From the NCBI GenBank assembly GCA_024276295.1, contig JAJRXN010000523.1, positions 1 through 18,442 of the forward strand: a DNA stretch of 18,442 bases. The letters are read 5' to 3'. The position numbers were made by a program, and so were the translations under genes. The notes under the pieces were generated by a model. The model was not told where the DNA came from. It saw only the letters and a list, made by a program, of their open reading frames with translations, and did not search any database. How positions within the stretch are numbered: position 1 is the first letter of the stretch; the number at the start of each line of letters is the position of its first letter. Origin of the DNA: Acidobacteriota bacterium (GTDB lineage Bacteria; Acidobacteriota; Polarisedimenticolia; J045). Of this stretch, positions 1 to 7,127 are shown piece by piece.

Positions 1-201
1 CCGCCTGACCCGCCGTACGGAGACGCTCCCCCCCCGACGCGTGGGACACGCCGGCATCGGTCCTCCCTGGCACCGGCGCGCATGGATCCGTGACGCGGGA
101 ACGCGCGGTGCCGGCTGGAGATCAGAGTCTACTACACTCGCACGGGGCGTGGAACCGCGGTCGCGGCCGCATCGCGTGCCGGCGAACCGGGAGCCCGTGA
201 C

Positions 202-795
202 TCATTCATCCGTCAGGTCCGATGCGAGTTCCCGGCGCGTCTCCTCGCCGATCACCGCCGTCGCCGTGTCGTGGGGATGGTCGATCCCGACGCGGACCAC
301 GGTGCCCGGAACGCGGAGCAGCGCGATGCTCCGGTCGTCGAGCGGCCAGCGCACGTACTGGACCGACGAGATGCGCGTCTCCGAGACCTGGGCCCGGTCG
401 ATCTCCGCCCGGATGACCGGCGCATCGCCGACCTGGAGCCAGACGTGCCGCTCGATGCCGGTCAGCCGCGTGAGATGTTCGTTCCGCTCTTCGGGCGTCT
501 CGTACTCGAACATCAGCGTCGCGACGAGTTCGCGCCCGCCGGGGATCAGCGGGTTGTACGCTTCGAGTTCCTCCTCGATCGCGCCCGGCCGATGCCAGCT
601 CCCCTCGACGCGCAGCATCTCGTGGATCTGGTACAGCATCGTCTCGCGGCATTCGAAGTGGAACATCGCGTGCTCGCCGCACGGCACGCGCCGGCGGCGC
701 TTGAGCGCCATCACCCGGCGCCGGATCGCGTCGCGCTGCCGCTCGTACTCCTCGGGCGCGAGGATCTGCTCGCGCGTGATCGTCCGCTCGCTCAT
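202..795 (-). CDS. DUF3501 family protein
   Basis: This 197-residue protein of unknown biochemical function resembles the DUF3501 family and is close to that family's usual length. It starts with MSERTITREQILAPEEYERQ and holds a central block (about residues 38-60) with the family-like pattern G-E-H-A-M-F-H-F-E-C-R-E-T, followed by YQIHEMLR. No signal peptide or membrane segment is visible, so it is probably cytoplasmic. The start is set by the ATGA overlap with the Fe-S gene upstream (792-795) and by a GAGGAG ribosome site about six bases before the ATG. DUF3501 genes are often found beside rubrerythrin and CCG-domain Fe-S proteins, as here, so a role in the same peroxide or redox pathway is inferred. 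It is the last gene of the perR operon. A longer reading upstream in the same frame only shadows the Fe-S gene. Confidence 0.85.
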   Translation of the reverse strand: MSERTITREQILAPEEYERQRDAIRRRVMALKRRRRVPCGEHAMFHFECRETMLYQIHEMLRVEGSWHRPGAIEEELEAYNPLIPGGRELVATLMFEYETPEERNEHLTRLTGIERHVWLQVGDAPVIRAEIDRAQVSETRISSVQYVRWPLDDRSIALLRVPGTVVRVGIDHPHDTATAVIGEETRRELASDLTDE

Positions 796-2195
796 GCCGG
801 CTCCTCGTCCCGTCCCGGCGCGCTCTCGCTCTCGATCGGAGTCGCGAAACCGTCCGGCCGGTAGGCACGGGCGAGGATCTCGATCGGGTGCAGCGCCCTT
901 CGGCCGCAGAACTGCTCGAACTGCAGGGCCGCGAGCGGGCAGTCGGTGGCCCAGACTTCGGCCTCGGCCGCCCGCATCCCCTCGAACGCCTTCTCGCCGT
1001 TCCGACGCGCCATCTCGAAATATTCGGTCTTCATCGCCCAGGTCCCGTCGTGCCCGCAGCATTCCGCCGTCAGCTTCGGCCGCACGCCGGGAATCCGGCG
1101 CAGCAGGTCGCGCCCGCGGAAACCGATCCCCTGCGCCCGCAGGTGGCACGGTGCGTGGTAGGCCACGGCGCCGCCGGGCGTGCTGCGGAAGTCCTCGCGG
1201 AACGCCCCCTCCCGCCGCAGCTCGGCCAAGTACTCGCCGATGTCGCGCACCGCGGCCGCGACGGCGCTGGCTGCGTTGCGCAGCGCGGGGCGCTGCGGGT
1301 CGTCCAGCAGTTCGGGGTATTCCTGCCGCATCGTCAGGCTGCACGTCGGATTGATCACGACCACGAGGTAGCCTCGGGCGACCCATGACTCGAGCGCCCT
1401 GACGTTCCTCTCCGCCTTGCGCCGGGCAAGGTCGATGTCACCGCCATCGAGGGCCGGCATCCCGCAGCACTCGAGCCGCGGACAGGCGACGGTGCAGTCG
1501 TTGTGCAGCAGCACGTCGACGGCCGCCTGGCCGATCTGCGGGCGGTTGTAGTTCACGAAGCAGGTTTCGAACAGCACGACCCGGTGCGGTCCGTCGCCGA
1601 TCTCCTCGCATCCGCGGCTCCGCCCGCGAAACCACGCCTCGAACGTCCGCGACGCGAAGTCCGGCAGCAGCTTGTCGCGGTGGATGCCGGCCAGCTTCTC
1701 CATCAGCACCCGCTGCGGCCGGAAGCGGTTGCCGAAGTTGGCCAGCGCGGCGGTGCGCGTGCCGATCCGTCCGAGCCGGTCCGGATCGGCGAGCATCCTG
1801 TCGCGCAGCGGCGCGCGGCGCCGGCGGCGCCGGACCGCCTTCGCCCGCAGCATCAGCCGCGGGAAGTCGAGCCGGAACTCGTGCCCTTCGGCCTCGGTGT
1901 ACGGACACTGCGTGTAGCACAGCTTGCACTGGAAGCACTCGTCGATCACCCGGTCGACGACGGCCGGATCGAGCCGGCGGACGTCACCGTCCGCCGCATC
2001 GACCGCCTCGAACAGCGTGGGGAACGACTGGCAGTACTTGAAGCACATCCGACAGCCGTGACATAGCTCGAAGGCGCGGTCGATCTCCTTCTTCAGCGCT
2101 TCTTCGTCCCAGTACGTCGGGTCGTTGGGGTTCCAGGTCAGGCCGTCGGTCGGCGCGTAGCGGATGTGATCGAGTCTGCGGTCGTCTTCGCTCAT
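792..2195 (-). CDS. Fe-S oxidoreductase with two 4Fe-4S motifs and two CCG domains (GlpC/HdrD-like)
   Basis: This 467-residue protein is of the heterodisulfide-reductase/GlpC type. Two ferredoxin-like 4Fe-4S motifs are visible: C45-x2-C48-x2-C51-x3-C55 and C87-x2-C90-x2-C93-x3-C97-P. Two CCG (cysteine-rich) domains follow, each with a leading Cys and a paired Cys-Cys-Gly: C212 with C243-C244, and C350 with C379-C380. In this family, CCG domains bind a further Fe-S cluster or act on disulfides, while the ferredoxin part passes electrons. No membrane segment or flavin domain is seen, so it probably works as a soluble electron-transfer subunit. It lies 84 bp after rubrerythrin and overlaps DUF3501 by four bases. 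The inferred role is to supply electrons to the rubrerythrin, which lacks its own rubredoxin domain. The ribosome site is weak (GTGGA), but the start fits the length and the domain layout. Confidence 0.9.
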   Translation of the reverse strand: MSEDDRRLDHIRYAPTDGLTWNPNDPTYWDEEALKKEIDRAFELCHGCRMCFKYCQSFPTLFEAVDAADGDVRRLDPAVVDRVIDECFQCKLCYTQCPYTEAEGHEFRLDFPRLMLRAKAVRRRRRRAPLRDRMLADPDRLGRIGTRTAALANFGNRFRPQRVLMEKLAGIHRDKLLPDFASRTFEAWFRGRSRGCEEIGDGPHRVVLFETCFVNYNRPQIGQAAVDVLLHNDCTVACPRLECCGMPALDGGDIDLARRKAERNVRALESWVARGYLVVVINPTCSLTMRQEYPELLDDPQRPALRNAASAVAAAVRDIGEYLAELRREGAFREDFRSTPGGAVAYHAPCHLRAQGIGFRGRDLLRRIPGVRPKLTAECCGHDGTWAMKTEYFEMARRNGEKAFEGMRAAEAEVWATDCPLAALQFEQFCGRRALHPIEILARAYRPDGFATPIESESAPGRDEEPA

Positions 2196-2279
2196 CGTCG
2201 TTCCACGGGGTCCGCGGCGGGCGGGCCGACGCGGCGGCCCGGAGCCCCGACGGCGGGGAACCGGGCCGCCCGCCCGGAC
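2196..2279 (-). other. GC-rich spacer with an inverted repeat between rubrerythrin and the Fe-S gene
   Basis: This 84-bp gap is the only sizeable spacer inside the operon. It contains GGCGGGCGG near its left end and the complement CCGCCCGCC near its right end, so the transcript could form a nine-pair GC stem with a long loop. There is no U-tract, so it is not a standard terminator. It could protect the upstream mRNA end or set the ratio of rubrerythrin to downstream genes. That function is speculative. Confidence 0.3.
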
Positions 2280-2696
2280 TCACAGCGTCTCGAGAGCCTT
2301 CTGGAACTTGCCGGCGTGGGAGCGCTCGGCCTTGGCCAGCGTCTCGAACCAGTCGGCGATCTCCTCGAAGCCTTCCTCGCGCGCGGTCTTCGCCATGCCC
2401 GGGTACATGTCGGTGTACTCGTGGGTCTCCCCGGCGACCGCCGAGGCGAGCATCTCCTGGACGTCCCCGAGCGGCATGTCCGTCGCCGGATCGCCGACCT
2501 TCTTGAGGTAGTCGAGGTGGCCGTGGGCATGCCCCGTCTCGCCCTCCGCGGTGTCCCGGAACAGCCCGGCGACCTCCGGGTAACCCTCGATGTCGGCCGC
2601 CTTGGCGAAGTACAGGTAGCGCCGGTTCGCCTGCGACTCGCCCGCGAAGGCAGCCTTGAGGTTCTCGTGCGTCTTCGTTCCCTTGAGGTCAGGCAT
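2280..2696 (-). CDS. Rubrerythrin, diiron domain only (no rubredoxin domain)
   Basis: This 138-residue ferritin-like four-helix protein reduces hydrogen peroxide at a diiron centre in the cytoplasm. The ligands are clear and sit nearly where they do in classical rubrerythrin: E20 (GESQANRRY), E53 and H56 (EGETGH), E90 and E93 (GETHEY), and E124 with H127 (KAERSH). The protein ends at ETL138, so the C-terminal rubredoxin domain (two Cys pairs) of classical rubrerythrin is absent and electrons must come from a partner. The adjacent CCG-type Fe-S protein is the obvious candidate. The ATG has a GGGAGG ribosome site seven bases upstream and overlaps the end of perR by eight bases, which implies coupled translation. 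Rubrerythrin genes are known PerR targets in several anaerobes, consistent with this context. Confidence 0.95.
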   Translation of the reverse strand: MPDLKGTKTHENLKAAFAGESQANRRYLYFAKAADIEGYPEVAGLFRDTAEGETGHAHGHLDYLKKVGDPATDMPLGDVQEMLASAVAGETHEYTDMYPGMAKTAREEGFEEIADWFETLAKAERSHAGKFQKALETL

Positions 2697-3192
2697 CGGT
2701 CGTTCCTCCCTGGCGGGTCGTCCGCCTGCTCTCGCAGACCGCCGCGGAGGCGGTCTCGCGGCAGTTCGCGCAGATCACGTCGAACTCGATCCGCACGCCG
2801 GTGACCGACAGGTCCCGGGGAAGCCGCGCCGGCGGGGGCGGGATCGGAAAGGCATCGAGGTCGATGTCGAAGATCGCCCCGCATCCCCGGCAGACGGCGT
2901 GGTGGTGGTCGTCCAGCGTCCCGTCGATGCGCAGGCGCGTCCCGTCCCCCGTGATCCGGCGGCAGAGCCCCCTGGCGACGAACGCCTCGAGCGTCTTGTA
3001 GACCGTCGAACGGGAGATCGTCGGATGGGTCCGCTTCAGGGCCGCCCAGACCTCGTCCGCCGCCGGATGCCCCCGGTGCACCTCGAGCACCTCGAGCACG
3101 GCCAGCCTCGGCGCCGTCGCCCGCAGGCCGGCCTGCTGGAGCCTCTCGACGTGTCTCCGGTGGTGCGGTTCCTGCTCGCGTTCTCTGCTCAT
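2689..3192 (-). CDS. perR: Peroxide-responsive Fur-family repressor (PerR)
   Basis: This 167-residue Fur-family transcription factor has an N-terminal winged helix (TISRSTVYKTLEAFVARGL, about residues 58-76). The ligands match those of Bacillus subtilis PerR at a constant offset of five residues. The structural zinc Cys are C101, C104, C141 and C144. The regulatory metal site is H42, D90, H96, H98 and D109. The aspartate at position 109, where Fur usually has Glu, favours PerR over Fur or Zur. Oxidation of the site His by peroxide is the known sensing mechanism of that family. The gene leads the operon with rubrerythrin, and its own promoter carries operator-like symmetry, so autoregulation is likely. 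The Arg/Thr/Gly-rich tail after residue 145 is variable. The ATG at 3192 lies 27 bases after the -10 box. Confidence 0.93.
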   Translation of the reverse strand: MSREREQEPHHRRHVERLQQAGLRATAPRLAVLEVLEVHRGHPAADEVWAALKRTHPTISRSTVYKTLEAFVARGLCRRITGDGTRLRIDGTLDDHHHAVCRGCGAIFDIDLDAFPIPPPPARLPRDLSVTGVRIEFDVICANCRETASAAVCESRRTTRQGGTTDA

Positions 3193-3194
3193 AT

Positions 3195-3226
3195 GAAATC
3201 CTGGATCGGATTTCTTACGATTATAG
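3195..3226 (-). promoter_or_regulatory. Putative PerR operator(s) over the perR start site
   Basis: Two candidates overlap here. GAAATCC-N6-GGATTTC (3195-3214) is a perfect seven-base dyad that covers the predicted transcription start and the ribosome site. On the minus strand at 3226-3212, CTATAAT-C-GTAAGAA resembles the PerR box TTATAAT-N-ATTATAA (6/7 bases in the left half, 4/7 in the right) and overlaps the -10 box. Binding at either would block transcription. Which one PerR uses cannot be decided from sequence. Confidence 0.5.
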
Positions 3227-3247
3227 GCGGGCGACCTGGACCGTCAA
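3220..3247 (-). promoter_or_regulatory. Near-consensus sigma70 promoter of the perR operon
   Basis: Reading the minus strand, TTGACG (3247-3242) is followed by 16 bases and a perfect TATAAT (3225-3220). This is striking in such GC-rich DNA. Transcription should start near 3212-3213, giving a leader of about 20 nt before the perR ATG. It lies just after the stop of the upstream TPR-like gene (3259), so the perR operon is transcribed independently of the kinase operon. Confidence 0.8.
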
Positions 3248-3258
3248 CAGGAACCGCT

Positions 3259-4011
3259 TCAGCGTCCCTCGTCCCAGAGCGCGAGCAGTTCGGGCGGACA
3301 GAGAGCCGGTGGCGGGGAATACAGCGGATCGAGCGCCCGGGCGCGCCCGACCGCCTGGCGCACTTCGGCGATCAGGGCGTCGTCGCGCCGCCCGCCGGCG
3401 GTCCAGCGCGCGAACCGTACGAGGGCCAGCAGGCTCTGCGCGATGGCCGAGTCGGCGGCGTCGTCGGCCGTACGGGAGAAGATCCGGTCCGCGGTCTCGA
3501 GGTCGCCGGCCAGGAAGGCCGCGACCCCGCGCTCGAGCCGCGCCGGGTCGAGCGCCGGGACCGGCGGCGACGGTGGCGTCCGGGAAGCGCCCTCGTCCAC
3601 GGCCACCACCTCGGGCCGCGGCGCGGGCGTGCAGGCCCGCCGCACGACCTCGCCGCGCGGAGCGAGCGACGGATCGTCGACCAGCTCCCCCGCCGCCTCC
3701 GCGCGCTCGAGTTCGCGAAGGGCCTTCGCGCAGTCCCCGAGCATCTGCCACGCGAAGGCGAGGCGCGCATGGGGCGTGTAGTGGATGTAGTTCGTTCCGT
3801 ACGTCCGGTGATAGCCGGACTCCGGCCGTCGCGAGAGCGCCGCCTCGAGCAGGTCCACCGCCCGGGCCGCGTCGCCCGCCTCGAGCGCCTCGACGGCGTC
3901 GAGGTACGGGTCGTACCACGTCCCCCGCTTTCCGGACAGCGGCATGCCCACCGCCACCGCCAGCACCACGGCCAGCGCGACGACGACTCCGGACCTGCAC
4001 GGAAGACGCAC
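3259..4011 (-). CDS. Exported TPR-like repeat protein of unknown function
   Basis: This 250-residue protein starts with a hydrophobic signal segment (GVVVALAVVLAVAVG, about residues 8-22), so it is exported or anchored. Helical repeat-like segments follow: YDPYLDAVEALEAGDAARAV (33-52), HARLAFAWQMLGDCAKALRE (81-100) and GVAAFLAGDLETADRIFSR near 162-180. The alternating small and large residues are typical of tetratricopeptide repeats. A Pro-rich linker separates the two halves. TPR proteins usually serve as scaffolds, and no catalytic motif is seen. The GTG start has a GAGG site six bases upstream that overlaps the stop of the outer membrane protein gene (seven-base gap), so it is the third gene of the kinase operon. 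The partner is presumably an envelope protein. Its precise role is unknown. Confidence 0.75.
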   Translation of the reverse strand: MRLPCRSGVVVALAVVLAVAVGMPLSGKRGTWYDPYLDAVEALEAGDAARAVDLLEAALSRRPESGYHRTYGTNYIHYTPHARLAFAWQMLGDCAKALRELERAEAAGELVDDPSLAPRGEVVRRACTPAPRPEVVAVDEGASRTPPSPPVPALDPARLERGVAAFLAGDLETADRIFSRTADDAADSAIAQSLLALVRFARWTAGGRRDDALIAEVRQAVGRARALDPLYSPPPALCPPELLALWDEGR

Positions 4012-4018
4012 GCCGGCC

Positions 4019-5401
4019 TCAGAACCGGTAGATCGTCGAGGCGACGAACGACGCGCTGCGATCGGACACGTCGACCGCGAGGTCGATCTGGATCGCCTGC
4101 CTGACCGTCACGCCGATGCCGCCCGTGTAGTGCGTGACGGCTTCGCCGGCCGGGAAGACCAGCGCGAGTCCCGGATCCGTTCCGGCATACCGGATCCGGC
4201 GATCCGCCTCCCGCCAGGCCCCCGCCCGCAGGGCGACCGGCGTCCGCCCTGCCAGCCAGACGTACTCGATCCCGCCGTGGATCTCCGTGCCGTCGTCGAC
4301 CGTGAACGCGGCCTCCGTCTCGGGGAAGACGATCCTGTTGAGTCCCGCCTTGAAACCCTCGAGCAGGTCCGAATACTCGACGCGCACGACGTCGACGAGA
4401 ATCGTCAGCGGCTCGCTCGGCCGGATCGAGACCCCGAGCGCGGCGATGTCCGGGGTCCGCAGCGTCAGGTCGAACCGTTCGCCATAGAGATTCGTCGCCC
4501 GGACGTGCCCGAGCCCGCTCTGCACGACCCGCTCCTCGACGGTGAAGTCGAGCCCCTGCCGCCAGGTCCCGCCGATGCTGATCCACTCCGCGGGGCGCCA
4601 CATCAGTCCGACCGTCCAGGCGAAGTCGGAGTCGTCGTCGTCGATGCGCGTCGCGTAGTCGAGCGTCGGCTGGGCGAACGGCTCGCCCGGCAGCGCGGTG
4701 TTGTCGACGAACAGATTGTCGACCCGGCCGTCCATGTCCAGCATGCCGAACACCGCCGTGACCCCGACGGAGAATCCCGACCACAGTTCGGCCGCGAACG
4801 CGGCGTTGTACTGCACGATCCGCGCGCTGATGTCGGCGTCGGCGGTCAGCGCGAAGTCGATGTCCTCGAAGCCGATCGGATCGGGTCGCCCGCCATCGGC
4901 CACGGGGTCGAAGATCGCCTGGCGACCGACGAGCGCGAACGAGTTCTCGGTGCGCGCCCGGATGTCGAGGCTCTCGAGCCGTGAGAAGGCGAACGCGACG
5001 CGCCGCAGGGGCAGCACCCAGGAGATGAAGGTCGGACTGAACCGGGCCGACGGATCCGACACCGCGCCGGCGGTCACGGTCCCCTGGAAGAACTCGCCAT
5101 CGACCGGCCCCTCGACGAGCACCGCGCTCTGGTCCAGGCGGCTGGCGCGCACCTCGAAGAACAGCTCGGGCCTGCGCAGGGTCACCAGCCCGGCCGGGTT
5201 GGCCTGCGCGGCGGTCGAGTCGTCGGCCAGCGAGGTGAACGCACCGCCGAGGCTCATCGCGCGCGCCCCCGGATTGAGCAGGTTGAAGGGCACGTCGCGG
5301 AAGATCTCCTCGTCGCTCAGCGCGCGCGCCGGCGGCGCGGAGGCCGCGGCGAGCAGCATCAGCAGCATCAGGACGGAGGTCGACGTCCGTGTCGGGCTCA
5401 T
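4019..5401 (-). CDS. Outer membrane beta-barrel protein, PorV/OmpP1-FadL-like
   Basis: This 460-residue protein has a signal peptide (residues 1 to about 28, ending PPARA) and the family's typical N-terminal signature, LLNPGARAMSLGGAFTSLAD followed by DSTAAQANPAGL (about residues 40-72). Many alternating hydrophobic/polar strands follow, and the chain ends in STIYRF, a terminal aromatic residue as used by outer membrane barrels for BAM recognition. OmpP1/FadL proteins carry hydrophobic compounds across the outer membrane. PorV-type relatives act in secretion. The sequence alone does not choose between them. It starts at an ATG that overlaps the kinase stop (ATGA, 5398-5401), with AGGAG six bases upstream. 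Co-expression with a membrane kinase and a TPR protein suggests an envelope module rather than a stand-alone transporter. Confidence 0.85.
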   Translation of the reverse strand: MSPTRTSTSVLMLLMLLAAASAPPARALSDEEIFRDVPFNLLNPGARAMSLGGAFTSLADDSTAAQANPAGLVTLRRPELFFEVRASRLDQSAVLVEGPVDGEFFQGTVTAGAVSDPSARFSPTFISWVLPLRRVAFAFSRLESLDIRARTENSFALVGRQAIFDPVADGGRPDPIGFEDIDFALTADADISARIVQYNAAFAAELWSGFSVGVTAVFGMLDMDGRVDNLFVDNTALPGEPFAQPTLDYATRIDDDDSDFAWTVGLMWRPAEWISIGGTWRQGLDFTVEERVVQSGLGHVRATNLYGERFDLTLRTPDIAALGVSIRPSEPLTILVDVVRVEYSDLLEGFKAGLNRIVFPETEAAFTVDDGTEIHGGIEYVWLAGRTPVALRAGAWREADRRIRYAGTDPGLALVFPAGEAVTHYTGGIGVTVRQAIQIDLAVDVSDRSASFVASTIYRF

Positions 5402-6981
5402 GGCGTTCTCCTGGTCCGGCCGTCGAGGGCCGACAGTTCCCTGGCGAGCGCGCCGGCGTCGTAGCCGGGCATCGTGCGGCGCAGCCAGCGCGTTTCGCCG
5501 GCGCGGACGGTCACCTCGGCGCTCAACGGACCGCTGGCGTGCGGATTGTCGAACTCGAGCCGATAGCGTCCTTCGGGAAGCGACAGGCGCACCGGCGTCT
5601 CGGCGCGACGCTCGAGCCGCTCGCCGGTCTCGAGGTCCTCGATCGTCACCAGCCGCGCCCAGGGCATCACGATCGCGACGAGTTCTCCCGGCCGGCGGAC
5701 GACCGGCCGCGCGACAGGGAGCGTCGCCGGGGGCGCGGAAGGCGCGGCCTCGTCCCGAGCCGGACCCGCCGACGCCTTTTCGACCTCGGTGGGCTGCTCC
5801 GTCGCCCCGGGAACCGGCTCCGGCGCGACGGCGGCGGAGCCTCCCGGCGGCTCTTCCGCCACCACGACCGGCTCCGCGGCCGGCGGGACGACCCGCGCCC
5901 GTTCGACGGCGGTCACCGACGGCGGCGTGTCGACTTCGCGTCCCGGGAACAGCCACCACCCGACCGTCGCGCCGAGCACCGCCAGCGAGGCGAGCACCAT
6001 CGCCGGCCCGAGCCGGCGCGGGCGCTCCGTGGTCTCGAGGGCCGCTTCGACCGTCAGGACCCGCGTCGCCCCGGCATGTTCGGCGGCCTTCGCGGGGTCG
6101 TCGAACGCGCCCTGTTCCGCCAGGTCGGAGATGCGTGCCTCGACCGCCTCGCCCCGCTCGCCCTCGAGTTCCGGCGCGATCTCGTCCAGCGCGGACGCCA
6201 TCTCGCCGGCGGTCTGGAAGCGCGCCTCGCGCCGCTTGTCCAGCGCGCTGCGCAGGACCCGCATCAGCGCGGGAGGCAGCAGCGTGTCGGCGAAGCCGAG
6301 CGCCAGTGGCTCTTCGTGCAGCACGCGGTGCAGGATCGCGCCGAGATGGTCGGCCGCGAACGGCTTGCGACCGAACAGCAGCTCATAGAGGATCACCCCG
6401 GCCGAGAAGATGTCCGATCGTCCGTCGAGGTTCTTGTCGGCGCGGATCTGCTCGGGCGACATGTAGTCGACCGTGCCGATCACCATCCCGGTCCGCGTGG
6501 CGTCCGAACTGGCGATCTTGGCCACACCGAAGTCGAGGATCTTGACCGCGCCGTCGCTGCACAGGAAGACGTTCGCCGGCTTGACGTCGCGGTGGACGAT
6601 TCCCGCGCGGTGCGCGAAGTCGAGCCCGGAGCAGAGGCGGGCGACGATCCGCAGCCGCCGCGCCAGCGGGGGCAGATCCCCGCTCTTGATCACCTTCTCG
6701 AGGTCGGTTCCCTCCATCAGCTCCATCGCGATGAAGTAGGCCCCGTCCTCGTAGCCGAGTTCGTGGATCGTGACGATGTTCGGATGATGCAGGCCGCCGG
6801 CGGCGCGGGCCTCGCGAAGGAAACGCAGCGTGTCTTCCTTCTCGTCGCCCCGCCGGCCGGCCATCGTCCTGAGCGCGACCTCGCGCTCCAGAACGGTGTC
6901 GTAGGCGCGGTGAACCACGCCCATCGCTCCGCGGCCGATCTGGCCGCGCAGCTCGTACTTGCCGAGCTTCTCGGCGATCAT
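5398..6981 (-). CDS. Transmembrane Ser/Thr protein kinase (PknB-like) with PEGA-like extracytoplasmic domain; beta3 Lys replaced by Arg
   Basis: Residue numbers count from a TTG three bases upstream (6984), and the ATG at 6981 is residue 2. The kinase domain covers about 10-270: glycine loop GRGAMGVV (17-24), alphaC Glu E58, HRD loop HRDVKPAN (131-138), DFG (151-153) and the APE-like SPE (176-178). The beta3 motif reads V-A-L-R39, so the ATP-anchoring Lys is Arg (codon AGG). One transmembrane helix (326-346) is followed by a long Pro/Ala-rich linker and a C-terminal PEGA-like domain with TPVRLSLPEGRYRLEF (about 462-477). The topology is an inside kinase and a periplasmic sensor. No ribosome site precedes the start, and the mRNA looks leaderless. 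It heads the operon with the beta-barrel and TPR-like genes. Kinase identity is sure. Catalytic activity is doubtful because of R39. Confidence 0.92.
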   Translation of the reverse strand: MIAEKLGKYELRGQIGRGAMGVVHRAYDTVLEREVALRTMAGRRGDEKEDTLRFLREARAAGGLHHPNIVTIHELGYEDGAYFIAMELMEGTDLEKVIKSGDLPPLARRLRIVARLCSGLDFAHRAGIVHRDVKPANVFLCSDGAVKILDFGVAKIASSDATRTGMVIGTVDYMSPEQIRADKNLDGRSDIFSAGVILYELLFGRKPFAADHLGAILHRVLHEEPLALGFADTLLPPALMRVLRSALDKRREARFQTAGEMASALDEIAPELEGERGEAVEARISDLAEQGAFDDPAKAAEHAGATRVLTVEAALETTERPRRLGPAMVLASLAVLGATVGWWLFPGREVDTPPSVTAVERARVVPPAAEPVVVAEEPPGGSAAVAPEPVPGATEQPTEVEKASAGPARDEAAPSAPPATLPVARPVVRRPGELVAIVMPWARLVTIEDLETGERLERRAETPVRLSLPEGRYRLEFDNPHASGPLSAEVTVRAGETRWLRRTMPGYDAGALARELSALDGRTRRTP

Positions 6982-6990
6982 CAAGGAAGA

Positions 6991-7026
6991 TCAATAGGTT
7001 GCGAACGTGGGCGGAGCAATGCCCAC
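6991..7026 (-). promoter_or_regulatory. Kinase-operon promoter with a dyad flanking its -35 box
   Basis: On the minus strand TTGCTC (7019-7014), 17 bases, then TATTGA (6996-6991) forms a sigma70-like promoter. Only nine bases separate the -10 box from the kinase ATG, so the transcript should start at or within a few bases of the start codon. A perfect six-base dyad, GTGGGC (7007-7012) and GCCCAC (7021-7026), encloses the -35 box in its eight-base spacer. A protein bound there would occlude it. Confidence 0.5.
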
Positions 7027-7052
7027 CCCCGGCGGCCCGGTCGGCCGCGGCG

Positions 7053-7081
7053 TTGCCGATCCGGCCCCGCCCGCGTATCAC
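7053..7081 (+). promoter_or_regulatory. Predicted promoter of the secreted Asp-box protein gene
   Basis: TTGCCG (7053-7058), 17 bases, then TATCAC (7076-7081) matches sigma70 geometry with moderate box quality. It points at the ATG at 7128 and stands back to back with the kinase promoter, leaving room for shared control. Confidence 0.4.
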
Positions 7082-7127
7082 CCCGGCGCCGGGCCGCTCC
7101 CCCTTCGCCCGGCGAAGAGGTCCCCCG

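Noticed and set aside
120..160. An AT-richer patch with TAGTAGACT (minus strand) that could be a -10 box for a gene beyond the left edge
   Set aside because: The -35 match is poor and the putative target gene is outside the window.
796..1386. An N-terminal extension of the DUF3501 frame across the Fe-S gene
   Set aside because: Translation is Arg/Ala/Pro-rich low complexity overlapping a well-supported gene; the ATG at 795 has a good ribosome site and an ATGA junction.
6999..7127. An upstream start for the Asp-box protein
   Set aside because: It would put a Pro/Arg-rich stretch before the signal peptide and begin upstream of the predicted promoter; the ATG at 7128 has a ribosome site.
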